A stretch of DNA of 64,000 bases, from the NCBI GenBank assembly GCA_002633025.1, contig NMRB01002538.1, positions 1 through 64,000 of the forward strand. The letters run 5' to 3'. This document shows, one piece after another, positions 28,907-39,209 of the stretch. The translations under genes were made by a program, and so were the position numbers. Origin of the DNA: Notospermus geniculatus (Eukaryota > Nemertea > Pilidiophora > Heteronemertea > Lineidae). The first letter of the stretch is position 1. Every line of letters starts with the position of its first letter. The notes beneath the pieces are model-generated. The model searched no databases, had not been told where the DNA came from, and saw nothing but the letters and a program-made list of their open reading frames with translations.

Positions 28907-29260
28907 ATGAATAGACGCCGTTCAAAAATAGCGCGGCACACCGATTTCCTCTCACTGTTGGCCAGAGCGAAAAATAAACGCGAGAGATGCGCGCTTTTGG
29001 ATATGGCGAGTAAGGACCAGATGGGAGCCATATTGGAATGCGTGGAACAAGTCAATAAAGGAAACGTGAAGGTGCCTGCCCGCAAATTCGATCAATTGAA
29101 ACGTCATCAAGGACTAGTGAAAAAACTCTATTACCCTAGAATTACGTTAAAGGAACGAAAACGATTACTGGCTCAACACAAGAGCGGAGGAGGTTTCCTG
29201 AGCGCGCTAATTCCTCTCGCCGTCGGAGCTATTTCCAGTCTATTCGGACCGAAGAAATAA
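28907..29260 (+). CDS. Small basic Polinton protein with GGFL hydrophobic C terminus
   Basis: The 117-residue frame from the ATG at 28907 matches a protein found in most animal Polintons. An N-terminal helical part (LLARAKNKRERCALLDMAS, ILECVEQVNKGNVKV) is followed by a basic stretch (LKERKRLLAQ). A Gly-led hydrophobic end (GGGFLSALIPLAVGAISSLFG, residues 94-114) comes last. The features suit a virion core or membrane-active minor protein, by analogy with small adenovirus virion proteins. That role is inferred from composition. It lies between ATPase and the 449-codon gene. Confidence 0.75.
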   Translation: MNRRRSKIARHTDFLSLLARAKNKRERCALLDMASKDQMGAILECVEQVNKGNVKVPARKFDQLKRHQGLVKKLYYPRITLKERKRLLAQHKSGGGFLSALIPLAVGAISSLFGPKK

Positions 29261-29316
29261 ACGTTTGGTGTCGTGGATATAATTATAGTAATCATCTTGT
29301 TCACTTTTGACAAACA

Positions 29317-30666
29317 ATGGCGGTGAATAAACAAGCGAAACAGACCACTTCGCGTGCTACTAGTGCTAATGGCGGGGGGACAACTAGTGGATTCCATGAA
29401 TGCTTCTTAATTCCGGTGAAAGAATACGAAGACAGCTGTATGGCGAATACGAACGCGGGACATAGCGTAGGTGCAGCAGCGGTGCCGGAGCAGGACATTC
29501 AACCGTCATCAACAGCGCCACCCTCGTCCACGATGAACACCAGCGCCATACCCGATGCAGAAGATTCGAAATTCATACTTATGAGACCAAAATACGCTAA
29601 TCTGTCACCGGATTTGAGAATGAAATTGTTCGAACAAGCGAGATGGCGACAAAGTAAAAGCGCAGCAGCCACCACATCTTCATCATTGGCGCGACAAGAC
29701 ATTCGCGATTTTGGAGAAGAGGAATTGTTGCGAAAAATACCGGCTAATATCGGGCAAGAACCCGGCTCTTTCATCGGTAACATTTTGAGAGAATACGTTA
29801 GACGTCATCGCGATGTCGTGGATTGGCAACCGATTACCTACGAATTGATCATCAAAGGGAAAAAATTACCTAATACGAATATCGTACGAACTTTGAGTTT
29901 TCTCATGAAGCCGGAAAGCATGAACTACGTGGCGCCACCAGGGACGACGGAACTACGTCAAGCGCTTTTAGATATCGGCGTACCGGGCAGTTGGATCGCT
30001 TTCGTACCGGGCAAAACTTCCGCTAACGCCGAGGAGGGCGACAAAAAGCCACCGGAAACGGAAGAATTGCAGGCCACCGGCGCCGCGGGCACACCCACTG
30101 CCACCACCACCACCACTAGCGGCACAACACCGGAAAAGAAAATCAGCGGTGCTATTGCCGGACGGAATCTATTAGATGATATTCCAGGGAAAGATGATGC
30201 AAAAAAGGGACTGACGTCGACAGGTCAAAAAAGAAAACTCGACGATTGGCCTATTTCACCGATATTTCCACTGACGTCGCCAACGGGTGAAAAGTATGTC
30301 AGAAAGAAAGTACCCGGAAAAACCGATGAGGAGGACAAGGAACGTATTCCTCCTCGACGAAAGAAAGAACCGGCTGCATTTTTTTTCGATACACCTCGAC
30401 ATCAGAGAAGAATTCATCCGATTTCGATGACAAAACCATTACACGGCGCCGTGGAGGGAAGAAGCGAACCAGCCGCGGGAACCAAAAAACGTCGGGCAAG
30501 TTCCATTTCTAGACGTCACCAAGTGCCCGATTGGCCCTTGAATGAATCGTGGAGCGCTTTAATGCAACCGAGGGAACCGACAGCGCCGACAACAAAGGAG
30601 AAGAAAAAAAAGCAAGCCGGTAAATTTGGCACGAGAAAACAAGATTTGCCGTTATTGTTTCCCTAG
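29317..30666 (+). CDS. Conserved Polinton protein of unknown function, 449 aa
   Basis: The intact frame from 29317 has an early HECFLIPVKEY (residues 27-37) and a conserved middle (about 150-232: FIGNILREYVRRH, ITYELIIKGKKLPNTNIVRTL, TTELRQALLDIGVPGSWI). The order and pattern match a protein family that recurs beside ATPase and capsid genes in animal Polintons, in which a short globular block follows a linker. The C-terminal 200 residues are low-complexity and basic (Lys-, Arg- and Pro-rich), with several KKRK-like clusters. It is probably virion-related, but no function is established. Confidence 0.7.
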   Translation: MAVNKQAKQTTSRATSANGGGTTSGFHECFLIPVKEYEDSCMANTNAGHSVGAAAVPEQDIQPSSTAPPSSTMNTSAIPDAEDSKFILMRPKYANLSPDLRMKLFEQARWRQSKSAAATTSSSLARQDIRDFGEEELLRKIPANIGQEPGSFIGNILREYVRRHRDVVDWQPITYELIIKGKKLPNTNIVRTLSFLMKPESMNYVAPPGTTELRQALLDIGVPGSWIAFVPGKTSANAEEGDKKPPETEELQATGAAGTPTATTTTTSGTTPEKKISGAIAGRNLLDDIPGKDDAKKGLTSTGQKRKLDDWPISPIFPLTSPTGEKYVRKKVPGKTDEEDKERIPPRRKKEPAAFFFDTPRHQRRIHPISMTKPLHGAVEGRSEPAAGTKKRRASSISRRHQVPDWPLNESWSALMQPREPTAPTTKEKKKKQAGKFGTRKQDLPLLFP

Positions 30667-30814
30667 ATCAGCAACGCCTACTAGTAGTAGTAGTATACGG
30701 GCGAGGACATTTTCGCTGAAACGTTGACGAGACCAAACTAGCAAGCATGCGTATTATTATTGAGGTGGATTTCCCGGGAGAAAAAAAAATCAGCTGCGCG
30801 TTGACATCATTGCC
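30667..30814. other. Short intergenic leader before the pVI-like gene
   Basis: It has a TAGTAG repeat (about 30681-30694) and no coding signal beyond an upstream ATG at 30747 in another frame. Confidence 0.3.
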
Positions 30815-31291
30815 ATGGCCAGAAGATACGTACCTTATCACCCGAACGTCGAAGCGTACAAAAAACACTACAGCGGTTCAGGTCTGGGAAACGTATTTCG
30901 CAGCGAGAATATTTATCAACAAGGCCACGGTCTAGGCGGCATTTTCGGCTCCATACTCAAAACTGTCGTTCCCGTTCTCGGGCCCGCTCTCAAACGATTC
31001 GTGGCACCCGCCATAAGAAAGACAGCTGTCAGCGCCGGAAAAAGTCTCTTGAAAACGGGCGCTTCGGCTCTATCTGATGTTATTTCCGGAGAGAAAGACG
31101 TAAAAACGGCTTTGCGCGATACGGGCCGTCAAGCGCTACACGATGTGAGACGAACTGTAAGCAAGCAATTGCGTCAAGGCGTCAAAAGACTGCAAAACAC
31201 CCACGAGAGCAGACCGACAGCACGTAGAAAACGACGGCGGGGCGGTTCGGCGAAACAGAGGGGTGGAGGAGGAGGGTTCTTCTTCGATTAA
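30815..31291 (+). CDS. pVI-like minor capsid protein
   Basis: The 158-residue protein from the ATG at 30815 follows the Polinton pattern resembling adenovirus protein VI. It has a Gly-rich start (SGSGLGNVFRSENIYQQGHG), an amphipathic helix region (GGIFGSILKTVVPVLGPALK, residues 41-60) and a basic linker with LLKTGASALSDVISGEKDV. It ends in an Arg/Lys-rich stretch (ARRKRRRGG) and GGGFFFD. Such proteins sit under the capsid and disrupt membranes. It lies directly before the major capsid gene, as in related elements. No break is visible. Confidence 0.8.
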   Translation: MARRYVPYHPNVEAYKKHYSGSGLGNVFRSENIYQQGHGLGGIFGSILKTVVPVLGPALKRFVAPAIRKTAVSAGKSLLKTGASALSDVISGEKDVKTALRDTGRQALHDVRRTVSKQLRQGVKRLQNTHESRPTARRKRRRGGSAKQRGGGGGFFFD

Positions 31292-31329
31292 TCACATTAT
31301 TTGCAAGCTATATATTCAACGAAGACAAC

Positions 31330-32659
31330 ATGTCTTTACTCTTGGACGGCGATTCGTGCGATTGCGGGCGCAGTGAATTGGAACTTTTCGAAGTAAAACC
31401 TACACAAACGAGCATAGAAAATGGTGTCTACCAAGATTTTCATCCTATCACCACGCTAGATAAAGGCGGACCGGTAGAATTCCGAATTCACGCGGCGGAC
31501 GATGAATATTTGAATCTTTGCGACAGCTTCATCTACCTCAAAGCGAAAATTGTCGACGACAAAGGAGCGGCTTTAGTCACCGCTAATCCTTACCCGGACA
31601 AAAGTATCGTTTTTCCCGTCAATTATTTCGTTGGAAGCTGTTTTAAACAAGTGCAAGTTTTCGCTAATGGAAAAATGATCGGTGGAGGCGATACTATGTA
31701 CCCGTATAGAGCCTATTTAGAAGCGCTACTCTCATTCGGTACGGAGGGCAAACTCGAACAATTAGAAATTGGTGGATTCTACAAAGACAAAACTTCGCCC
31801 GAAGATCACGGGGATACGGTGAAAGGGGGCACGAGCCCGAACTCGGGAGCCGTAGACAAAACACAGCACAGAATTCGAATGCATAGGCCGATTGCACAAC
31901 GAGCTTTTCGAACAGAAAAAATTCCTTCTGAGCCGGGTCGCCGTCGCTGTGAAGCTAGTGCGAAGCGATAGCGAATTCCTGCTGCTGAGTAAACTGGAAG
32001 ATCAAAAATATCAAGTTATGCTCGAACAAGCGGTGCTTAAAGTCAACGTCAAGAAAGTGGCCAGTCACGTCAGGTTGGCACACGAGGAACGTCTCTTAAA
32101 AGGTCCGGCTAAATACCCGGTGAGGCGAACCGAAATGAAATTTTTCACGCGGAGCGCCAATATATCGGACTTATCGGAAGCTAACGTAGTCAACGGAGAA
32201 TTGCCCCGACGCGTTGTCTTCGGCCTGATCGAAACGAAAGCTTTCAACGGAAACCAGCACTTGAATCCGTTCAATTTTCAACATTTCAATGTCACCGACG
32301 TCTCGCTGCTGATGAACGGCCAACCGGTGCCCTTCAAAAACTTGGAACTCGACTTCGCCAACACACAGATCTTGTCGGGATATTTCACACTCTTACACGG
32401 TAACAACGTATGGGGAACCGACCAAACACTCGGCATTAACGCAGCGAAAGACTATAAAAACGGCTACGCCCTGTACGCTTTTAATCTGGCACCGGACGAT
32501 TCGAACGGTACAAACTTCAATTTAGTACGTGAAGGCAGACTATCGCTGAACATTCGTTTGAAAGAAGCCTCGACGAAAAGCGTCACAATCGTAGTGTATT
32601 CGGAATACGACTCCATCGTGGAAATCGATCACACGCGTACGGTTACGTACAATGGATAA
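31330..32659 (+). CDS. MCP: Major capsid protein (double jelly-roll), frame broken near 31850-31890
   Basis: The ATG at 31330 opens a protein whose start (ELFEVKPTQTSIENG, then FHPITTLDKGGPVEFRI, YLNLCDSFIYLKAKI) is the N-terminal jelly roll of the Polinton capsid protein (PY). The first frame stops at 31971. From about 31880 the expected sequence is read in the next frame (LHNELFEQKKFLLSRV, VKLVRSDSEFLL) to the end at 32659 (LNIRLKEASTKSVTIVVYSEYD). A one-base indel or equivalent must lie just upstream of 31880. The overlapping frames leave room for a frameshift signal, but no slippery heptamer was recognised. The stop overlaps the protease start (ATGGATAA). Confidence 0.92.
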
Positions 32660-33230
32660 TCGGGAAATTCACCACCTGCTACGTCGACACTTAGAAACGA
32701 GAGACGCTTTCGTAGAAGTTTGCGCCTCGGACATTCTACCTAGCACACCACGAGAACGAAAACCATGCGCTTACGTCGTCAATACGGATACTTCCTTCGG
32801 CGGGGGCAAACATTGGGTGGGATTCTTTTTCCCCTCCTCGGTTCATTCAACAACAGGAGTATTACACACAGCGGAATACTACGATTCGTACGGTTTCAAA
32901 CCGTGTGTGCCGGACTTCTATCGTTTCCTCGGAACTCATAACTTTGAAAGGAATACTCGAATGATACAAAGCCCTTTCAGTACGGTATGCGGACAGCACG
33001 TGATGTACTACATTTTATTACGATGCAGGGGATACACTCTACAAGACATCGTAAATACATTCGATAAACATCGTTTGGAAGATAACGACGCGAAAGTGAA
33101 CGGTTTCATCGAAAGAACATTCGGAACTGATCAAGACGTCTACGACAGGACGTTCCTATTGAAACAGATTGCCAAAAGCTTCATGGAAGCTCAGCAGCCA
33201 AAGTATCAAGAAACGATTTCGATGGATTAA
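32652..33230 (+). CDS. PRO: Adenain-like cysteine protease
   Basis: The intact 192-residue frame starts at the ATG at 32652, overlapping the capsid stop by 8 bases. Catalytic residues fit the adenovirus protease fold: His54 in KHWVGFFF, Asp78 in YYDSYG, Gln106 and Cys113 in STVCGQHVMYY. The Gln precedes the Cys by seven residues, as in adenain. It would process virion precursors. It closes the capsid gene cluster. Its presence makes the retropepsin-like domain on POLB a second, unrelated protease in the element. Confidence 0.94.
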   Translation: MDNREIHHLLRRHLETRDAFVEVCASDILPSTPRERKPCAYVVNTDTSFGGGKHWVGFFFPSSVHSTTGVLHTAEYYDSYGFKPCVPDFYRFLGTHNFERNTRMIQSPFSTVCGQHVMYYILLRCRGYTLQDIVNTFDKHRLEDNDAKVNGFIERTFGTDQDVYDRTFLLKQIAKSFMEAQQPKYQETISMD

Positions 33231-33263
33231 TGTGCGTGTAGTAGTTGCTGAACTCCGATCCTA

Positions 33264-33544
33264 CACTGTTAGAAATGTTTGTAATATTTTTACAGAAATT
33301 GCCTGCAGCAGAGTTTCAGGAACTTCTGTAAATTTACATATGGTGTGATTTATGTTTTCCTGTATTAGTTGAACTCAATTGGACTGTCCAGAATGATGCT
33401 TTCTGAGAACGTATGAAGATATAATTTCGTCAGCCTCCAGTCAAGTCTCTGTTAGCATTTATTTGAGTCTGTAATTTTACAGATCATGTCCTGAAACTCT
33501 GCTGCAAGAATTTTCTGTAAAATCCTCTGTTTTTTCTAACAGTG
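33264..33544. mobile_element. MITE with CACTGTTAGAAA ends, TA duplication
   Basis: The left end CACTGTTAGAAA is mirrored by TTTCTAACAGTG on the right, both flanked by TA (33262-33263 and 33545-33546). Internal inverted similarity includes GCAGAGTTTCAGGA and its complement region (TCCTGAAACTCTGC). It is related to the longer element at 59388-60238. Confidence 0.85.
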
Positions 33545-33731
33545 TATTTCCATATAGGATACCATTACTTGTGTGTTGTCATCGCGGTCTCAGCGCCTGT
33601 AAAGTATAGGCGGACGGTGGTGATTTTTCTATTTTTGCAAACTGGTATGACGGGTGCTTACAAAACGAAGCCCACGGGGGGAAAAAAGCAGAAAGTACAG
33701 CGCGATTCATTCGAACCCGCTATCCAATGAT

Positions 33732-33785
33732 TCCCGCAAGAATATACCTTCAACTGGCTTTCAACCGACAGTATATTCTTGCGGG
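33732..33785. repeat. Hairpin with 14-bp arms
   Basis: CCCGCAAGAATATA and its exact complement flank a loop of about 26 bases, downstream of the protease gene and MITE. Confidence 0.7.
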
Positions 33786-34139
33786 TGCGACCTAAGTTCG
33801 GGTTCACGGGTAGTCGTAATATTAATAGTAGTCATAGCATTAGTTTAGTGGTAGCCATTGATAGTGTATTTTTTCCCCGGTCTTCTTGACACCTATGACA
33901 AAGCGTATAACATGTATGTACTTTGCCGAGGCATTTTTCAGGATATCCGTGACGTACAACCCAACGCAGGTCTACATCTCTCTGTTACGCTTTTCGCCCA
34001 TCACCTTCCTTCAGCAAAAAGGCAGTCGTAATTTTTGCCCACTACCGTAGCATCCTTTTACAGCGGCTTGCAGACGCTGTCGGAGTTGTACATCACGGAT
34101 ACAACGAATCTTCTTTATAATGACCGCAGGGTCGAATTG

Positions 34140-35198
34140 TGCTCGTCTTATCATGTACTATTCTTTTTTTCTCTTTCTCATATATAACTGTGTCTTATTT
34201 ACTTGTATTGTCGCTGTTGAAAACAAACAGCCCGTCTACTGCCCTGTCTACACACCAAAAATGGCCTTCCCATCCGTTTCAAATACACGAGACTAATTAG
34301 CCATGAATTAGCCGTAAAAAGGAAGGCTTAAAAAGAAGCGGAAAAGACACGTCAGCAGATGAGAGACTTCATTATTGCATTATTAATTGATATATTTGCA
34401 TGTACGCCTCGTTCATCTAACTTTGGTCTATATCGGAAGTCGTGCGTTGACCTGCCAATTCTGCCGAAAATTCATTCTCATCATACTTTATTAATACTTA
34501 AATATACGGTGTAAATTCACCGAAGATTTCGGCTAAATTCACACTAACAGACTGTCCAAAGGCAATACAGGCACCTCAGCGCGCGACGCTATACAATACG
34601 TTTTGGTGGTAGCGGTTTTAGCCTACATATAATCTATTGTGTTGTCTTCAATCAAAAATGGCTTTGGGTGCTCGTCTTATCATGTACTATTCTTTTTTTC
34701 TCTTTCTCATATATAACTGTGTCTTATTTACTTGTATTGTCGCTGTTGAAAACAAACAGCCCGTCTACTGCCCTGTCTACGCACCAAAAATGGCCTTCCC
34801 ATCCGTTTCGAATACACGAGACTAATTAGCCATGAATTAGCCGTAAAAAGGAAGCCTTAAAAAGAAGCGGAAAAGACACGTCAGCAGATGAGAGACTTCA
34901 TTTTTGCATTATTAATTGATATATTTGCATGTACGCCTCGTTCATCTAACTTTGGTCTATATCGGAAGTCGTGCGTTGACCTGCCAATAGTGCCGAAAAT
35001 TCATTCTCATCATACTTTATTAATACTTAAATATACGGTGTAAATTCACCGAAGATTTCGGCTAAATTCACACTAACAGACTGTCCATAGGCAATACAGG
35101 CACCTCAGCGCGCGACGCTATATACAATACGTTTTGGTGGAAGCGGTTTTAGCCTACATATATTCTATTGTGTTGTCTTCAATCAAAAATGGCTTTGG
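34140..35198 (+). repeat. Tandem duplication, two units of about 529 bp
   Basis: The block from GCTCGTCTTATCATG to AAAAATGGCTTTGG occurs twice (about 34140-34668 and 34669-35198), with only scattered differences. No coding role is apparent. Confidence 0.93.
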
Positions 35199-35333
35199 TA
35201 CGACTACTGCACCGCGGTTAGCACAATTATACGCGTAGGCCTACGCCCAAACAACACTGTCGATGTAAAACCTTGTCCATCTGACATTCGATTTGTCTAA
35301 AGAAAACAAAATAAAACAGAGTCGATCAAACGC

Positions 35334-36042
35334 CACACATGCCTCGTTCGCCTTTCTTTCTTGGTCGTTCCTTTTTTGTTTCCTCGATGACACTTACATT
35401 TCTTTCCCCGAAAGGATGGCGTGACGCGAAAAAAATACTACTGGCCTTCTGTACACGGACCCTAACAATGCGTTCATCGAACCCGCGCGTTCGAACATAT
35501 TTCATCGGCGCATTATCAGGGCCCGTTACTGCGCGCCGGCTAATATTTTTTACAAGTCACGCCGCACTCACCTCCATCGTCTTGTTTCTCGGTCGGTCGG
35601 GTCGGACGGTCAACATTCTCCTTCTTTCCCTCGGTTCTCCCCGTTTTCCCGCCTTTTCTCTTCCCCATGCATCCCGAGGATCAAAATCCAGTGCGTCTTG
35701 GCGCGAGAGAGCGCGGCGCAGCAAACGCCACCACGAGAGAGAGAAGCAGGCCAACGGCGCGCGGAGGATGAGGCCCGAGAAGATTCACCCACACACACAC
35801 ACACAGGACAGGACAAGACAGGACAGAAACACATCAATATATACATATATATGCAAGAAAGAGTGGCTAGATGTAATGTCATGCTCTTGGTCACATTTTT
35901 AGGCGCCGTTAAAAGTAAGCCGCACATCTTTAATGCCTTTATACATCAGGTTTTCCCATCAACACTTAAGAAAAGGTTACCTAAAATGTCACCAAAGGGT
36001 AACATAAAAATGTGACCAAAGCGTGACATTACATCTACTACT
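35334..36042 (-). repeat. Polinton right terminal inverted repeat
   Basis: This is the inverted copy of 2217-2927 with very few differences. It ends ...CATCTACTACT followed by the duplicated TGCGTT. It carries the same palindrome, iterons and inward-facing splice-donor-like site on the minus strand. Confidence 0.95.
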
Positions 36043-36048
36043 TGCGTT
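36043..36048. repeat. Polinton target-site duplication, right copy (TGCGTT)
   Basis: Exact match to 2211-2216, immediately after the last base of the inverted repeat. Confidence 0.93.
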
Positions 36049-36547
36049 CGGGATCCTGGCCAAGTGATTCCAATGCTTCCTTGGAACTTTGGAACAGGGA
36101 CCAGACACAGGTTAGTCTCTTTGTGTTACGTCACCTCTCCAATGTTTTCATAAATACATGTACTTGTAATAATATTTGTGAGCTATGTAAAGAAATAGTT
36201 TAATGATGGTTGTAACGTACTGAAACAGATATTTTCTGCATGTATGATAAATTATCAATTTCATTACAGTGCGAGACATAATTGAGGCTGATGTCGTGCT
36301 TCACAACCTCCTGAGGAGAAGGGCTCCAGTCATCCCAGTGAACGAGGTGGACCATGAGGATGAGGGACACAACCTGGTCCCTGGCAACTGGAGAGATAAG
36401 GTCCAATGGCAGGACGTGAACGCCCCACCAGAAGGAAGGAACAGAGACACTCTGAACGCGAAGCAACAACGGGAGTACCTTAAAAGGTACTTCAACTCCC
36501 CTGCTGGTGCTATAGAGTGGCAGGACAGAATGATCACTCCCCAGTAA
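36043..36547 (+). pseudogene. Harbinger transposase, rest of exon 1, intron and exon 2
   Basis: After the Polinton the transposase resumes (FGILAK). It hits TGA (36064-36066) where the family normally has an Arg codon, a change that a CpG transition would explain. It then continues to a 5' splice site, GTTAGT, at 36111. An intron of about 160 bp ends in TTTCATTACAG (to 36269). Exon 2 (36270-36547) encodes an acidic C terminus, ending [19 protein letters not shown] and a stop. The stop and the Polinton both disable the gene. Confidence 0.85.
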
Positions 36548-37818
36548 AAGACACCTCACACCCGAAACGGGACCACTTCCTCCCAAAGTTTAAATGGTTG
36601 TGCATATGCAATTGTGATGTACCGGTGTCATAGAATGTAATGCCCCCAATATCAGATGCCCGCTTCTTTTGTTCAGGGGACATCTGTTAACAGAGGTTAA
36701 CAGAAGTTCTGTTTGTCAGTGCCCGGCTGACTGTTAATCATGTTAATCCGTCAGAATCTATTGTTGTGGGGCACCTTATATCGGGGGGATGACATTCTAC
36801 CACACGGTATCACGCACGTCACAANTCACGCACGCCAATCATCCGTAATGAGTTCAAAGACCAGAGTCAGAGAAACCTTTTGTTAAGATACCACTTTATT
36901 GTCAAAACGATGATAGAAACCAAGGTAAAAAAAGGAAGAAAATCTTGTGTCTATTCTCGGTTATGTAAATCATGTAACAGTACTGCATGGTTACTGAATG
37001 CTGTACTTTGCTATAAATAAATAAACATTCGATTTTCTTACCTAAATAATGATATCCTCATAACTCTCACTGAAACACAATGTCCATTTTCTTGCTTAAA
37101 TCTGCCCTTAATTTTCTCAAACTTATTTTCCCACATAAATGTAAATCATCCATATTCTACTGGTTCTGGTCCGATCTCAAAGATCGGAAACCATAACAAA
37201 ACACATCACATAAGTTTGCAGTTATTTTCTAAGAGATGAAAAAAACTTAGGGAGAAACGTCACTGGTCCGGTCGTTGTCCTGTGGCTTCTCCTTGGCTGA
37301 AGTGCTAGTGCTGCTGGTCCTTCCCTCGTGGCCGGGGGCAAACTGCTCACAGCGCCACCTGTCTCCATTCTTCCGACCTAGTGACACTGCCATCAGGTCC
37401 CTACTTCCTCGGCGGAGGATCGTAGTTCGCCTACATGCCAAATGGAATTGAAGTTTTTCATGGGCACGTACATGAAACGTTTTTCGTCGACCTAATTATC
37501 TGATTGGTCAACAGAAGCATGTGAACCAAGGGCGTCCTCTGATTGGTTAAGAGTGTGAAAAACAGTTGGCCTAATCACTTCCCGTGCCTGTAAAGTTCCG
37601 CCAACAAAATACTTATTCTGATCATCTACAACATTTATTCGTCTCAAATCTTACATTTCCACGTTTGATAAATTTATATTGTTTCATATGAATCGACTTT
37701 ATTGATTTTTATTCGAGATTTGTTGTGTCAAATGTACGCGCACTATATTCCAGCCAGCTGGAAAGCGATGAGGCAGCTGCGGCCCGTCCAGAAGTAGGCC
37801 GCGCATGCGCGGTAGGAA
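36548..37818. other. Harbinger internal noncoding region
   Basis: There is no gene. It contains one undetermined base (36825), AT-rich stretches and AATAAA-like signals (for example near 37016), which could serve either of the two convergent Harbinger genes. Confidence 0.45.
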
Positions 37819-39125
37819 CTAGTTTGGGCCGGGGGTTGTAAAGTTGTCAGGGATCTGGCCCAGCAAGAAGGAGTCGGAGGCAAGCATCTGGCTGTATGAG
37901 ATGTCTTGCACGTTGGCAGCTGACGTGGATGGCGGCTGAGTTGACGACGACGGTTGTGGCTGTCGCTGGTTTCCAGTGATAGGGGGTGGACACGTGATGT
38001 TCATCTCAGGGAACTGCTCCAGCACCCACGGTCGATCCATCGAGTGCCAGACATCGGGTGGGTTGGTCACCTCAGCAGGCCACTGGGATGGGGGTGGCTG
38101 CCAGTGCGGGACCAGATGCTCCCTTGGACAGCGGGCTGGATGCTGGGCTAGAGGCTCTCCCTGCCAAGACCGGGGTCGCTGTCGATCAGCTGGGCAGGCT
38201 GCTTTGGTTGTACCGGCCGCAACTGCTGTCGCTCTGCTTCGTTCTGGCACTCGTGCAACACCTCCATTATTCTGATTTCTGCTGTACGTCGAATGGCTGG
38301 TGGGATGCTTCGCAGACTTCTGTCGACGTAGCAACCAAAGGCGGTGGCTGGGTGCGTCTGACTCTGCCGCTCGGTCAGGAAGGTCTGCAAGAGGCCCATT
38401 AGGACATCTGGGTTGGCGCTGGCTGTAGACGACGAGTGTGTTGAAGATGGAGTGCCAGCACGTGAAGCTCCGACAGGAACTGGAAGCGCTGCCAAATCCA
38501 CCTGATGAAATAGAAGAGCATGCTTGCACATATCTGTATTTTCGGGACATAATGTGTACATGTACATTAATATAAGCATATACTATTAGCTACCTAGGGC
38601 TGACACTACAAATATTAATACATGTATAAAAGACAAATCCTTGTACAATCGTTAATTGAGACATACCGTTCGGTTGCGGTGAACTGGTCTGCAGCTGGCC
38701 CGGACTTGGTGACAGCTTTCTTTAATTTGCCGAGCTTGGTGCGCATGCTATCGTACCATGTCTTGAGTTCGTTGGGCGTACGGTTCATTTGCTTCACCTG
38801 CTCCGTCCACAGTCTGTCTTTCGCCGCCACGTCTTTGTAACCAGCCAGCATGGGATTCTGCTGGAGGAAGTCAATGATGAGCTCCTTCTCGTCCTCAGAA
38901 AAGTTGGTGACGACCCTGGGGCTACCCTCTTCCTAGCAGGTGCGTCTTCTTCAGCCTCCTCAGCCTCAGGTTCAGGCTCCAGTTCGGGGATCGGGTCAGC
39001 AGTAGCAGCAGCACGCTCCTATCTGGCGGCGGTGAACGGCGAGGATCATCAGGCTGCTCCTGCTCCTCTGCTGGTGGTGGTGGTGCAGGACGTGGGGCCT
39101 TGCGTCTTTGTTTCTTCGGTGGCAT
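37819..39125 (-). pseudogene. Harbinger MADF/Myb-like partner protein gene, with intron and frame breaks
   Basis: Reading the minus strand from the ATG at 39125, the N terminus (MPPKKQRRKAPRPAPPPP) is followed after a frame break by a MADF/SANT-type domain. That domain shows FSEDEKELIIDFLQQNP, YKDVAAKDRLWTEQV and KTWYDSMRTKLGKLKK (about 38895-38700). A 5' splice site (complement of ACATACC, about 38668) and an acceptor (complement of CTGATGAA, about 38502) bound an intron of about 165 bp. Exon 2 continues with VDLAALPV..., and after another shift the end is QDISYSQMLASDSFLLGQIPD, stopping at 37819. In Harbinger elements this protein carries the transposase to the nucleus and DNA ends. The frame breaks suggest it is dead. 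Confidence 0.75.
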
Positions 39126-39200
39126 ACCGGTAGCTAGCTAAAGTGGATGCAGTGCCGTCGATTGCTCATACTCGAATGAATCTCCGCTGCCGGGATCGCC

Positions 39201-39209
39201 TTTTATATA
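39201..39209 (-). promoter_or_regulatory. TATA box of the Harbinger MADF-like gene
   Basis: On the minus strand TATATAAAA lies about 75 bases upstream of the ATG at 39125, mirroring the transposase promoter at the other end. Confidence 0.5.

Larger units (their letters stand above)
33231..35333. other. Polinton right internal noncoding region
   Basis: No gene is supported. It contains a MITE (33264-33544), a hairpin (33732-33785) and a 529-bp tandem duplication (34140-35198). It mirrors the gene-poor stretch inside the left repeat. Confidence 0.6.
2217..36042. mobile_element. Maverick/Polinton (adintovirus-like) element, 33,826 bp, complete ends
   Basis: The element begins AGTAGTAGATGTAATG and ends with its exact inverted complement. 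It has inverted repeats of about 710 bp and a perfect 6-bp duplication. It encodes the hallmark Polinton set: protein-primed DNA polymerase B, retrovirus-like integrase with chromodomain, FtsK/HerA-type packaging ATPase, adenain-like protease, double-jelly-roll major capsid protein and single-jelly-roll penton. It also carries accessory genes: DUF4326, deoxynucleoside kinase, a PC4-like protein and a Cys-rich/AT-hook protein. A SINE interrupts the integrase, and the capsid protein, penton and two further genes have frame breaks. This copy therefore looks young but not autonomous. Whether it is best called a Polinton or an endogenised adintovirus cannot be decided from gene content alone. Confidence 0.96.

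Noticed and set aside
31850-31975. Programmed frameshift in the capsid gene
   Set aside because: No recognisable slippery heptamer with a downstream pseudoknot was seen; an indel or assembly error is the simpler reading, so it is kept only as an open question.
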